The translations under genes and the position numbers were made by a program. A DNA stretch of 64,000 bases, taken from NCBI GenBank assembly GCA_027946555.1, contig JAPEVC010000065.1, positions 94,125-158,124 of the forward strand, read 5' to 3'. The DNA comes from Gnomoniopsis sp. IMI 355080. Lineage: Eukaryota > Ascomycota > Sordariomycetes > Diaporthales > Gnomoniaceae. Of this stretch, positions 21,405 to 33,227 are shown one piece after another; within the stretch, counting starts at the first letter, position 1, and every line of letters begins with the position of its first letter. A model generated the notes under the pieces. The model saw only the letters and a program-made list of their open reading frames with translations. It was not told the DNA's origin and made no database searches.

Positions 21405-21895
21405 GTTGTGAATATGAGTACCTAGAAAATGGTTTGACGTGGCAATATGTGAGCCTCGAGGCGACTTCGCTGTCTAATTTTCAGACATGATGAGATGTAT
21501 GGAGAAGTGGCAGCGCTAATGATCCTGAACTGTCGACAGTGGGATTTGCATTGTGCCTCCGCATTCTTGGCTCATCGGGTGCCGGACCCGAGGTTCGATT
21601 CCCGTGGCGGATAGGGACCTACGCAACAGGCTCTGGACCCTTATATGCACTGTCAAAATTGCCGTAACTGTTGCCGACCGAGAAGACACAGACTAAACAC
21701 ATGACAGGACTTCTCAGGACATGGCCGGTACTGTCGGAGCAACTCTGAATCGGATACTGTGTCGTGGTTCATTTCTTTCTGTAAAGAATGAACCGCGAGC
21801 TATGGCCGAGTAAGGGCTAAATTCGCCGTGTCATCGTCACATTTACAGGACCTTTACCTGACGCTTCGGGCAACATACTTAGGTACTTAGGTAGG
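21405..21895. other. Upstream region of the PnbB-like gene; tRNA-like fragment
   Basis: No coding gene. At 21558-21611 a box A-like TGGCTCATCGG is followed after 13 bases by an exact box B, GGTTCGATTCC, flanked by TCCGC and GCGGA that could pair. That is too short for a functional tRNA. Copies of the AGGTAGGTA motif adjoin the MITE at 21881-21897. Confidence 0.35.
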
Positions 21896-21897
21896 TA

Positions 21898-21943
21898 CAG
21901 TGGGCGGACAAAAATAACGAGTTTTCTGAATTTCCCATACTAA
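21898..21943 (+). repeat. Left terminal inverted repeat of the MITE
   Basis: Begins CAGTGGGCGGACAAAAATAA; pairs with 22408-22453. Preceded by TA at 21896-21897. Confidence 0.9.
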
Positions 21944-22407
21944 TACCCACTAAACTCAACACATTCAAACCGCTATAACTTTACGATCAATATACTAAAC
22001 AAAACAATTAAACTTTTATATAATAATCTATTTTTGAAATTATAATATACTTTTAGAGCTTTATATTAAATTCATTGTTCGTAAAGATATATTAAGTTAA
22101 AGGTAGTATATTTTTTGAAAGTCACGTAATTTCTCCAATTATAGTGGGTATACCGCTATAATTGAATTTAGAAGTCGCTAAATTTTAGCGTCTGACTCAC
22201 TACGACCCACTATAGAATTCTGGAATTACAGGGCTTAAAAAACTGCATGTTTTTCCAACCTAAGATTTCTCAATTTCTCGAGAACTACTTAATAAATATA
22301 GCTATCAATTAAATATGCTTATCCTTATAGCATTTCTATATACCGGAAATTTTATCAGAGTTTTAAATTCGTAGAAGGTGGAGATATAGATAGCTGAAAA
22401 TAGCTGT

Positions 22408-22453
22408 TTAGTATGGGAAAACACGAAAACTCGTTATTTTTGTCCTCCCACTG
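22408..22453 (-). repeat. Right terminal inverted repeat of the MITE
   Basis: Read on the minus strand it begins CAGTGGGAGGACAAAAATAA, one difference from the left end in the first 29 bases. Followed by TA at 22454-22455. Confidence 0.9.
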
Positions 22454-22455
22454 TA

Positions 22456-24033
22456 CCTGGGTATCTATAGATGCATAAAGGAAAGGCCCTGCACTACCTA
22501 AGCGCAATCCCTCGCCCTTGCCCCCCCCCCCAAACAAAAAATTGGCTGAAAAGCGAATTCCACCTATTTCATGTCCTCGCTCCCTTATGCTTTCTGAGGC
22601 AACTTACTGAATGCTGTTGAATAGTCATGCGACTGAGTGCTGAACGAAAAGTCGGGAACTGTGGAGCTTTTTCTTCGACGACCCCAAAAACTCATATTGT
22701 TCACTCACTCTTCGCCTGCCTCATCGTCTTGGTAGGAGGAGCCGCCATTGTCGTCACCAGGGCTATTATTCTGGTCGACATTTCACGCTCTTTCATATCG
22801 GTACGCAAGGTCCCAATGGTAACAGCCCAACGGTAACACACCAAGGCAAGGATTAACGTAACGTCCGATCCTCCAGGCACAAGGTCTCCTATCTGGGTAC
22901 CAGACGTGATCATCGTTGTCCGTGTTCCCAACACTCCCGAGGGCTCAAGTCTTCTGTGCTCTCGCGAAAGAGCTACCACTCCCTGATTCGTCAAGCCAGG
23001 TTAAGAATATCTGAGCACCGTCGCAATTCCAAACCACGAATTAATGGCAAGGTCTGCATACCTATTGGGCAACTGGCGCGTAAGCCGCGTTAGTAGCACT
23101 GCTAGGGGTTTCGCTAAGCGAGCGGTTGCGGGCAGCTATTTGATTCGTTTTTACAACCTGTCTATTTACGGCTGGCAGCTGAGTTCAAATACTAAAGCAG
23201 GCAGAGTACGGGCGCTGATCCCCCTTATTATCACGTCCACCGTCAACAGTCACTGTCCTAAAGGTAGACAAGGGAAAAGGTGTTCGTCTCTATATGTGGA
23301 TGCGCTGACTGGAGCCTTGCAAGTGCCGCGAAGGTCGAGGATCACGATTATCAATGTATTTTACGGTCTTTTCACCCAGGGACTCGGCGCAATTCCCGAT
23401 ACGAGAAATTGATTGTAGCTTGGTACTCATGATGAAGATCTGTGGCAATAGATCAAAGACCTCAACCCAGCGCCAACCTCGCTGTGCCTCAGACGCCCAG
23501 ATCGACGTGGAAAAACGCATCATATGCAGAGTCCTTGGTGTGAATTAATAATACACAGCTCTCTTCGTAATGCCACAACCATAAGTACCCGCCGGTAGCG
23601 TAGCCCTAGATCCTGTGGGGCAACCTCTTCAGACGTTGTGCAACTTCCAAGGTTCGATAGGGTCGTGCCCCCGGAGGGGGCCCCCCCTCCACGCCCTGTT
23701 AATTAATCGGCCTTGGGAATCAATCTTGAGGATTCTATTGGCTTGTGGTTGTATGCGCTGGAGGCGGAGCTTTCTACGGCATTAGAGCCGCACCTGCATA
23801 CAGTTCCAAATTCAGCCTCAGATCTGGCAAACAGCATCTGGCCGCCAAATTCCGTGTTATACGGTCCCATTCTCATATGTCAGTTATTAGCTGCAACCGG
23901 CGCACTTGACCTTGGAAGTCCAATTCTAGACGCTCCCTTTAACCATCCCCAGCTCATTTTGTTATTCTCACGTTGTTCTGAAAAGCCTTCACGGCTAAAT
24001 TCACCTTTCTCTCATCTGATCGATTGGTCAGCC
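22456..24033. other. Intergenic between MITE and DUF3433 gene
   Basis: No supported gene. It includes a C run near 22521-22530 and a near-perfect GC hairpin at 23673-23690 (GGAGGGGG facing CCCCCCCTCC). The frame of the following gene stays open upstream of its ATG as far as a TAA at 23704, but that part is not membrane-like and has no ATG before 24034. Confidence 0.4.
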
Positions 24034-27000
24034 ATGGTGTCTAGAATTCATGATCTGACGCCGGGCGCTTCTCCTATGACAGAGCCATATCATTCGGCAC
24101 GACATCTTTTGTCCCTACAGGAACAACTACCGTCATCCAGCTCTGGGAAACATCAATTTGCTGATGTCTATGCGTCGTCCAAGAAGAAAGACTGTGAGTA
24201 GACTTGCGCGTGGAATGGACTTTCCAAGGCTGAGGCCTGTTCTCAAACAGATGCTAATTCTCATCTGCCAGCATCTGCTTCAGGATGGAAGCCACAAACT
24301 TTGAGGCCATATTTTCTATGTGTCGTCATCTTCATCTCTCTTGGTCTGGCTAGTGTGATAGAGTATTTATCACAAAAAAGCCATCGCCAAGGTGGTCTCG
24401 CACTTGCTCCCTCCGAGGATGCCGTTTCCAATTCCGTCAGTATTGCCTCTTTGTACATGCCAACGACTATTGCTGTGATCTACAGTCTGCTGTGGACATG
24501 GATCGATCTCGATGTACGAAGAATGCAACCATGGTTTCAGCTCTCACATCCACAAGGTGCCAAGGGGAAGGATTCGCTGCTATTGAGCTACCCATTCGAG
24601 TTCCTGGCTTTCGTCCCTGTGACAGCCTGGAAGAAGAGGCATTGGCCTGTCTTTTTGGCTGGGGTCGTGATGATGCTGATACTTTGGACGATCACACCAC
24701 TCCAAGGGGCCATTCTGGGGACGCAGGCTGTCACATTCTCGAAGACATTAGACACCTTTGTCAAATCAGGTCTTATTCCTGTTGATCAACAAGCAATCGA
24801 TCTTGATGTTTCGATACTCGACAATGCATACGGTACTATCTGGGTGAGTTTGGTCAAATGATTCACTTATTTCAGCGGCTTGACTCCATCTGTAATCAAT
24901 CCTTCGCCATCGCTTTTCCGACCAGTCCACGGGTTTATGGGAGTACTGAGTTGACGACCCTATCAGTATGAACAGGATCTAGCAAAATATACCACTAAAG
25001 AGTACGCTTTGCTTCCATTCTTCCCAGCGGATGTGACCGCTGTAGGAATGAACGAGACATGGACGGCAAATACGACGAAGTTTGAGACGGACTTGGACTG
25101 TTGGCCAGCAAATTTCGATGGGTCAGCCAAATTTGATAATGGCAAGGGGTGCTCAGTGAATGTGTCGGTCGACCTTCTGAAATCGAGCAACTACTACATG
25201 CAATACTTCGGATACGTAAGCAACGCAGTGTTGGATTGGCAACTTGGCAGTGAGGATTGTGGGCCAGAGTTCTCACACGAGTTTTTCTCGATCTTCGCTT
25301 CCCGAGCATCGAATAACACCCTCAACATCACGGCCATGTTCTGCGAGCCTTCATATATACAACAAGAAGTGACTGTCACTGTGCAGGCAGATACACGGCT
25401 TCCAGTTTCAGGCTCTTTAGTGGAGCTGAGTGCGCCAATCTCGATGAACGAAACCATCTTCAACAGCACGGCTTTCGAATTCCTATTACACGTCGGCTTT
25501 GCCATGCTCGTGGTCCCAAGAGACTACGGTGAGAGTGTATTACAGAACCAGAATTCCAAGATGGTTCAATACAACATCACTTGGCCGGCTACGAACATGG
25601 TTGGATTCGGGATCGGCTCTCACGACGGGCCCGTCTCTGACTTCCAGTCTCACGCTGTGATGCAGGCGGCCTACGGTTCGGCACACAAGCTGATGTTCGC
25701 CAACGCAGTATCAGCTATCATCACCCAGACAGCACAACCACTAAAAAATGGCACAATTCGGTATATTCTTTACGGAATGGTCGTCAGCAGACCCTTGGCA
25801 ATCGTGGTCGAGTGCATTTTGGCCGTTGTTGCAATTCTTACAGGGACATTGCTATACACACTGACACGGTGTCATTCCAATTTGTGCTCTGATCCAGACA
25901 GTATAGCAAGCATTTTCGGTATGCTTCAGCATGATGAAAGTCTTCTCGCGAGTTTTTCGGGCAAGGACAATCTTGACGAAAAGTCGCTCCTCACAGCCAT
26001 TGGTGAGCACAGGTATTGCCTCCGCCGATCCAATGGTGCGGGTATGGCTGTGTCTTCATTGCATTTGTTATCCGCCGGCGCTGAGAACATCACTTCGTTC
26101 CCCAAGCGGAAACCCACTCGGCCAAAAGTATTCAGTCTTAAAATTGGCGTCTTATACGTCGGAGTCCTCAGTGCTGCTATTGGAGGCTTGATCTATCTGA
26201 AGCACCAGGAGGTTGTACTGCACGGTAAGTGATGTATTTCAGTTAGCGAAAAGTTGGCAGACTCATCATTGAATGGTTTGTGTCATGTTCTCATAGCAGT
26301 TGCTAACAAGATAAGCAGGTCTTATACGCCCAAGTCGAAACTTCGAAGTACGGCAGTTACTCGAGAACTACTTGCCAATGATTTTCTCGACCCTGCTCGA
26401 GCCCTTCCTAGTCTTGCTCAATCGTGAGCTTTGCATCCTTCAGCCATTTCATGATCTACAGAAAGGTTTTCGTTCTGCAGAAACCACCATTGAGACTGAA
26501 TATGACTCTCTTCCACCTCAGATGACGATTTGGAGGGCACTGAGATCTCGGCACTATCTGTTAGCAACTCTTTGCACGACAACATTGTTGGCAAATGCAT
26601 TGGCCGTGGGTCTCGGTGCCGTATTCAATGAAGCTCCCACCACACTTATTGAGTTACTAGATGTCAAATCCCTCAAGTCCACCACACTGTCTCGAAGCTC
26701 ACTGATACCTGACGGGGGATTTTCAACCCTCGATGGTTATTACGATCACTTTGAGATGGTCCGCTCCAATGTATCAGCTGATACCCGTCTTCCCACCTGG
26801 CTAGACTCCAATTTCGCATACTTTGCATTTGCAGACCTTTACTCAGCTTCGGATAATTCATCAGCACAGTACCAAGCTGGCACACGAGGCTTTGGGTTGA
26901 ATACAACGTGTCATGTTATCCTCTCGGCCAATGACTCAGAGACCTACGTGATTCCGCCAAGCTACGTCAATGGCTTGGGCACAAACAAATCCGTCAAAGT

Positions 27001-28060
27001 TGTTTACGGGAATGTTCCTCCTGGAAACGCCACAACTTGCTCGGCTCAACTCTTTGGAAGCCAGTTACCAGAGGGGCAATCAGCTTTAGAGGTTTACAAC
27101 TTCCTGATGCCCGATACTACGGCGACGAGCAACACAGACACAACGATCTTTTGTCAAAAGAAGCTGCTGCTTGGATGGGTAAGATATGACACGGCGCACA
27201 AAGAGATCAAGGCGAACATGAATTTTATGTCATGTGAGAGCCATGTCCAAACAGCAATGTTTAATCTCACCGTCGATGCGGACGGTCGTGTGCTGAACTC
27301 CATTCGCGTCAGTCCGTACGCTGGCATTGGTGATATCACCACTATCAATGCAGGGCTCTTGGAGCAGAATCTTACACAGCTAATTGCCGATTTGACTAAT
27401 AGCGGCGCTGACTCCAGCGGTGGCGATCTTCTGGCTCAAGGATGGCACAATGACACTTTTACGCGAGACTGGATGAATTATTTGTTGGAGATTGAGTCCA
27501 ACAGTACCGCAAACGTCGATCCTAGCAAGCCGCTGCCCCAGATGTCGACTCTTGTGCCTGCTGTGCAACAAATGATTCAGCGTCTGGGAGCGGCGCTCCT
27601 GAACATCAATATGGATATGTTTGACGACTCTGATACGGAGCAGGAGCTGCTTCTAGTTCCCGCCACAAAAGTCGTGCAAGATACAAGAATCTTCTTGAAT
27701 CAAGCCGCATTCACCATCAGCGTGTCTATTTTAGGGATTTACATCGTCATCGGGGTTATTCTCTACGTTCAACAGCGGCGACATATAACACTTCTGCCCA
27801 GATTACCTACAACAATCGGTTCAGTCATAGCGTATGTGGCTGCGAGTAGGGCTGTCAGAACATATTCCGGACGCAAGTTCACAGAGAGAGACTTCCAGGT
27901 GACATATAGCTTTGGAAGATACATTGGTACGGATGGCAAGATGCATATTGGCATCGAACTGGACCCCCGGGTGAGGCCATTGGATTTGAAATCCTCATGG
28001 CCACTCCCAGACTTGCGAAGGCGTGGCGAACAGTGTACAGGTCACAGTGTTCATAATTAG
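24034..28060 (+). CDS. Large DUF3433 membrane protein
   Basis: Exons 24034-24193, 24272-24843, 24967-26224 and 26319-28060 join in phase and give 1243 residues. It has the two-repeat layout of fungal DUF3433 proteins. In each repeat a hydrophobic unit with a W-x(n)-P-F/Y-Q-L motif (WTWIDLDVRRMQPWFQLSHPQGAKGKDSLLL in the first; LLEPFLVLLNRELCILQPFHDLQKG in the second) and a following PLQ or membrane helix precedes a long glycosylatable extracytoplasmic region rich in N-x-S/T. About eight membrane helices are visible, including YFLCVVIFISLGLASVIEYL, HWPVFLAGVVMMLILWTI, LAIVVECILAVVAILTGTLL and AAFTISVSILGIYIVIGVIL. Function is not established. I chose the ATG at 24034; an upstream extension in frame is not excluded. 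It converges with the MFS gene, with 284 bases between stops. Confidence 0.88.
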
Positions 28061-28344
28061 TGATGGAATGACGGTGATGACAAAGATGGGGCAGTGCACG
28101 GAAGATTTGACTGACTATATACAAAGCCAGTCTGCGTCGTGTTGTATAAAATCTGTTGTACTACTGTTGTGTAGGTAATGCACTAATCTGCCCTCGTGGC
28201 TCGAGTCAGCACGCATGTGATACGGTAAGCCAAGGCCCAAAAGTAGATTACAACTAAAGCCAGCTGGATTTCAGAGCTATTTTTTCTTTTCTAATTCGAA
28301 CCACCAACCAGACTTAACATTTCAGCAATTCAGGCACCCTTTTA

Positions 28345-29914
28345 TCACGCCTGTGAGTAATTCGACCGTGTCTTGCCAACACTCTCAACAGCCTCAACCT
28401 GGAGCTTATTCCCGCCAGCTTCCGCCGCAGCCTCCGGAGTGAGTGCTACAACCTCCTTTACCCTCAGAATGTGTCTTCCTGTTCTAAGCCAGTGGCTCAA
28501 AACATAGGTAAAGACGACAATGAATCCACACATGGGCACAAAATAACTTGTCCTTGTCCCCGCTGAGCTATCCGCAATCGCACCCTGAATTGGTGGAAAC
28601 ACTGCGCCACCGGAGACAGCCATGACGAGAATTCCAGCACCACGCTTGGTGTGACGGCCGAGGTTCGCTGTACCCAGAGAAAATAGCGACGGATACATTG
28701 GCGCCATGAAGAAGAAAATGACTATCAACACAGCCACACCAGAAATTCCGCGGCCAGCAGAGACGTAGGCCGTCAAGGCGATGGCGATACTAGCGTACAC
28801 GACCATTCTAGCAAACGTCAGCAAAGCAAGATACTTCTCGTGAGATCTCACAGAAACCAGGAGAGTTCTGCGCTCTCAGGTGGTGGGCTACTCACATGAA
28901 GTCGGACTGTAAGAAAGTGGCCAGTCCAGTTGCCACAAATCTTCCCACCGTGAATGTGATGAGTCCGTATGAAAGCATGTTCGAGCCTTCCGCAGCAGTG
29001 AAGTCTGCATTCTCGGTAGCATAATTGATGAAAAAGCTGGCTATGGTGACCTGTGATCCAACATAACAAAACTGCGCAATAAAGGCGAAAATCATGTTGT
29101 ACTGTTTGTAAAGCGGTCCAGCACCAACGGCTTCGTTGTGATCGACATCTGGATTGTCAGCCGTGCTGGTTCCTTCTATTACGTCCTGTGAAACCTCTGG
29201 CAATTTTGCAAAGAAGAAAAGCACAGCTACCGCAGCTCCTGCGCAAGCCACAGCGAGGTAGACGTATTGCACGCTGGTGAGATCCTGTGAGCCTTCGTCG
29301 GAGAAGAATGCTTTGGAAGCGATAAGTGGGCCAATGAATGAGGCTACGCCGTTCCAGGACTGGCAGAACTGCAGACGAGCCGAAGCAGTGGCTGGATTTC
29401 CAATGACCACAGCATAAGAGTTGGCCGAGGTTTCAAGAGTGGCAAGTCCACAGGCGATGACCATCGTACACACAAGGAAGCCACCAAAGCCAGCCTTCTT
29501 GTTCTCAGGACTGGTAAAATGCGCTGTCGGCCAAAACATGATGGCTCCAAGGGAGTACAAGCAGAGGCCCATTATGATGGTGAACTTGTAGCTTCGGCGT
29601 TTCAGAACCTCAGCTGCGATCGGTGAGAACAGCAAGTAACCACCGCCAAAGTACATAACTTGGAGACCGGTCGATTCGAGTCGAGTGACGCCGAGGACGG
29701 TCTGGAAATGCTTGTTCAACACTAACATGACCTTTCATTAGCCACCTTCACATGAACCCAAATATGAGCCGAAGTACTCACCATCGAGAAGCCCATAGCT
29801 GAACCCCCATAGGAAGAATAGAGAGATGACCAGAGATAGAGGGACTATCAAAGCTCTTCCTGTCAGGTAGCCTCCAACGACAGCACCAGCTGCAACTGGC
29901 ATTCCTCCCGCCAT
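28345..29914 (-). CDS. FucP-like MFS sugar transporter
   Basis: Exons 29782-29914, 28896-29721 and 28345-28807 join in phase and give 473 residues. The last intron has a good branch site (TTGCTGAC) 12 bases before its AG. The protein belongs to the fucose permease/glucose-galactose porter branch of the major facilitator superfamily. LFFLWGFSYGLLD in helix 1, the family motif TLETSANSYAVVIG, and SARLQFCQSWNGVASFIGPLIAS in the N-terminal half are diagnostic. The C-terminal half has the repeated amphipathic layout and ends in a polar cytosolic tail. It should be a plasma-membrane proton symporter for a hexose or deoxyhexose; which sugar cannot be told. Length is normal. Confidence 0.92.
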
Positions 29915-30055
29915 GGTGATGATGTGTTCGAGGACTCGGTCGCTTGTTGAAGAGGCTTAGATGGCAGGTTTTCTGTTCGTAATTCTGAAGACAAGTGAAC
30001 GGACAGGCCCGTTTCATAAATCCTGCCAAAGTCGAAGATCATCCATGCCTACCTC

Positions 30056-30064
30056 TTTATATAT
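30056..30064 (-). promoter_or_regulatory. Candidate TATA box of the FucP-like transporter
   Basis: TATATAAAG on the minus strand, about 142 bases before the ATG at 29914. Confidence 0.45.
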
Positions 30065-32245
30065 GCCCAGGTTTCTTCTGTCCGGGGTATCGATTCATGC
30101 ACGCTTTCATTGTCTTGGTATGCGGGTTAGCGCGTTTGTGTCCAGGTACATGGTTGTGGTATTGTCCGTGAGATTTCGCTAAATCTTTCGCATACCAAGG
30201 CGTTCTAGTCGTGAATATCGTTCCAGACCCAAGGAGCTATTCACAGGCGGACCCCATGAACAAGCGAATCATCATATCCACTCTGTGGTCCGAGATGTCT
30301 TTGGCATGCCAGGTCAATGAGCGTTCTTGGTGAGGCCAAGAGGACAATTGGAAAGGGCCGATAGTTAAGACACCGCTCATTCGACAAGTCCCTTGCGAGA
30401 ACCTTGGCGTGTACTTTTCTTTGCCAAAAATTTCGATTATTCCCGACCCCAGACTTGACATAGCCCGTGCGTGCCATGTGTTATGCTAGCATTACACGCC
30501 TCTCCTATTATGGTTTTGGCACTACGTTTAAGAGTCATGACCTTTTACCCCAGACTATCCTCCCCATAGTCACAATCAGAAACCCACTTTCCCCAAGATA
30601 TCCTGAGTCATCATTTTGCCGAAGCAGGGCCGTCTATTGCGACATGCGCTATGATGGAAACTGCCTTTGTTGAGCATTTCTATCAAACCTCGAAAGCACT
30701 CTAATGAGAATTGATGATTGATCAATCTCTTCGATAGAACGGTAACAATGGTAGGAGGCTTGAAAAGGGACAGCTTTTCATACCGGGCATAGATAGGGGC
30801 AAGGAAATACCTAGGAACTTAGGTATCAAGGGAGTGTGGGCAGACAGACCGTATACTAACAACAAATGAGCGTAGTGGATCTTTCACCCCTGAGATGTGG
30901 TACCGTGACCATCACACTGCACTTGGCAAGCAGGTGAAACGAGTGTTGGTGAGTCCCAACTAAAAGTTCTAACGATATTTGCGCACTTTCAGTCCAGAGT
31001 TTGATCCGGCTAATGAACTCGACACATTTCAAGCTGTCACTATGCATTCTGGTGGGAGCAGACCCATAGAAGTTTACTATTGGGTGGGAGTATGTTCATC
31101 CACATTAGGAGAAGACTCGGATATTGGCCAATGAAGAGCATGAATATCATTTTCTGCTGATTGCTGAAGGAAAGTGGCAAATCTAGTCCTACGTTCGATC
31201 GATATGCTCCAATACCTAGGTATGTACTGTTCCCATGGCTTCAACTGAGCCTAACGAAAGAGGACAATCACGTTTCGAACCACGTTGAATACTTCGCTAT
31301 GGAAGTTCAAGTAAGCAAGCAAATCGTGATGCTTCTTACACGAATCCTTCACGTGAGAACATGTTATTACTGTATTCTATCTACACACTATTCACAACAG
31401 ACCCAAAGCTCCAGTCTCGCCCATCAATTTGCATCGAACAAGAGATGTAACTGCGTCCGGTCTTAAAGAAGACCCTCCGGAAATAGAACAGGCAATTCTC
31501 CATTTCGGAACGCCTTGAACTAGTAAAATGGCGTTCAACTAAAGCAGGTACATATAGCTTGCCAAAGCGAACGGAAAACGTGAGGAATGAGGGTCAATGG
31601 TCAACGACGTTCACATGGCTGATCTTCGTCAAACGCATCATTGAGAAGATGGGCGGATGGATCAAATAACACTTAAATTGAATACAGTTTTCATAGTCTT
31701 GCCTGGAGAAATTTCTTCAAACCTGAGCAAGTCACCTCAAGTCGATATCAAGGGAGGGTACGTGACGAAGAATCCTAAATATGTTATTGCAGGTGGGGAA
31801 AAGCTCTTCCACCAGTCGTGGACTCAGCGCATGCACAGAAAGAAGGAAAGATGCTAAAGAAGACACCTCATCTGACTGAATTGCCTAAAGGGTCAGCTGC
31901 ATCTTCAGTACTTATTTAAGATGTGGCGAAGCTGGTCTGCTGACGGACGTCGAAGTGTGCGCGGTTATTTGGGCTAATATTGGCATCAGCTCAGCCATAA
32001 GCATCTGCAAACTAAAAACGATGAGGTGCATCGTCCGAGCTGACTGAGCGAATGAGACCTAGGTAGGACATTGATCCTGTTTTATCCGATTAGGCTCCCC
32101 GAATTGACAGCGCACATGAGGGCAGTGTTATTTTCCAACACTTACACACAGTCCCATCGTTGTGCTTATAAGCTGATCTACATTCAGAGCCCAACCCACA
32201 TTCAAAGCGTGACACATTGTTCTTTGACCACTATCGTTCTGGACC
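30065..32245. other. 2.2-kb intergenic region
   Basis: Separates two divergent genes. Frames here are short and show no family motifs. Isolated copies of the CTAGG(T/A)-type motif occur near 30811 and 32058. Nothing else was seen. Confidence 0.4.
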
Positions 32246-33196
32246 ATGTCTTCTTGCACCGGCTCAAATTCTCAGCAACCCCCGCCGGCCTATTCAGAGG
32301 TCGTCGGCGAGCCAGCCACCCCCATCGATCTTCCCCCAGAAAAACAATTACTCGCCGAAGATCTTCTCGAGGATGAGCCTGGCCTCGTCGCCACCAACTC
32401 ACATGCTCCTCCGCCATTCTCAGTCACGCCCGGAACACTGATCATATCTCCCCAGTCCATCCTTATTCACACACCCGCTGTCTCAGGTGCCCGCGCTCTC
32501 TACCAGGTTCTGAAGCCACTCAATGGACATGCCATGTCGAACTGCCTCCTCGATGTGCCACCAAATCGTCGTCTGCGGGACGACGGGACCCTCAAGACGG
32601 TGCGGCAGCGCGACGAATTGTACAAGATGTACCGCCCCCGGTCTTCGGTTTTAGAGCACACTCGCGAGCTTGTGGTTAGTGGGCAGCACAGTGACCAGTT
32701 CAGTGGTGTGTGGTTGCGCAAGGGTGTCTTGAGTCTGGGGATCACGGGAGTGAAAACCGGGTTTGAGGCAACTTCCAGGGACGAAGAAGGGCACGTGCGG
32801 TCGCTCTACGTGGCTCGACCGAACAAAGGCGTCTTCGAACGGCACGATGGAGGAGGCACCCTTGTAGCCGTTGACACTCCGGCGACAGACAGGAAAATGG
32901 AGGAAGAGAGGCTGGAGATCATGACCCACCTGGATAAACGACATCTAGATCTCATAGTAGCGTTGTGGGTGGCTAGAATTTATCAGGATACGCAGGAGGA
33001 GGGAGCGAAAGAAGATAAAGAGGACGCCAAGCAACGCAGGGTGGAACAAAGAGAACTTGATAAACAAGAAGGGAGGCCCTATGGACTATTACATGATGTA
33101 AAGGAGGCTCTCGGGATCGGATACGGAGTGAAGCCCGCCTGGACAGGAAGAGAATTTTCCCGTACCAAGGAGAACGGACGAATCAGGTGGGTATAG
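32246..33196 (+). CDS. Conserved-type fungal protein with PPxY motif, possible tubby/LURP-like core
   Basis: A 316-residue intronless protein. The N-terminus is disordered and has PPPAYSE (about residues 12-18), a PPxY motif of the kind bound by WW domains of Rsp5-type ubiquitin ligases. The middle (about residues 65-225) alternates short hydrophobic beta-like segments (LIISPQSILIHT, ALYQVLKPL, ELVVSGQHSDQFSGVWLRKGVLSLGI), a pattern like tubby/LURP1-type barrels; this is inference. The C-terminal part is helical and strongly charged (EEGAKEDKEDAKQRRVEQRELDKQEG), then GLLHDVKEALGIGYGVKPAW. I do not recognise a named family. Its stop codon is only 31 bases from the stop of the next, convergent gene. 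Confidence 0.75.
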   Translation: MSSCTGSNSQQPPPAYSEVVGEPATPIDLPPEKQLLAEDLLEDEPGLVATNSHAPPPFSVTPGTLIISPQSILIHTPAVSGARALYQVLKPLNGHAMSNCLLDVPPNRRLRDDGTLKTVRQRDELYKMYRPRSSVLEHTRELVVSGQHSDQFSGVWLRKGVLSLGITGVKTGFEATSRDEEGHVRSLYVARPNKGVFERHDGGGTLVAVDTPATDRKMEEERLEIMTHLDKRHLDLIVALWVARIYQDTQEEGAKEDKEDAKQRRVEQRELDKQEGRPYGLLHDVKEALGIGYGVKPAWTGREFSRTKENGRIRWV

Positions 33197-33227
33197 CCTG
33201 GAGCGAGGGGTTATCATGAAAGAAGCT

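Larger units (their letters stand above)
21898..22453. mobile_element. MITE of Tc1/mariner (Fot1/pogo-like) type, 556 bp
   Basis: The ends form a terminal inverted repeat. The outer 29 bases (21898-21926 and 22425-22453), beginning CAGTGGG and ending GAGTTTTC, differ at one position, and after a 5-base mismatch the match resumes for 12 more bases (TTCCCATACTAA), so the imperfect repeat is about 46 bp. TA flanks both ends (21896-21897 and 22454-22455), the target duplication of Tc1/mariner elements. The interior is very AT-rich and has no open frame for a transposase, so the element is non-autonomous. Subterminal TATAGTGGGT and ACCCACTATA form an internal inverted pair. The CAGTGGG start recalls Fusarium mimp and Fot1-type ends, but the repeat itself is different. 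Confidence 0.9.

Noticed and set aside
23713..24033. N-terminal extension of the DUF3433 gene
   Set aside because: The frame is open but has no ATG; the first codon would be TTG, and the residues lack the membrane character of the family.
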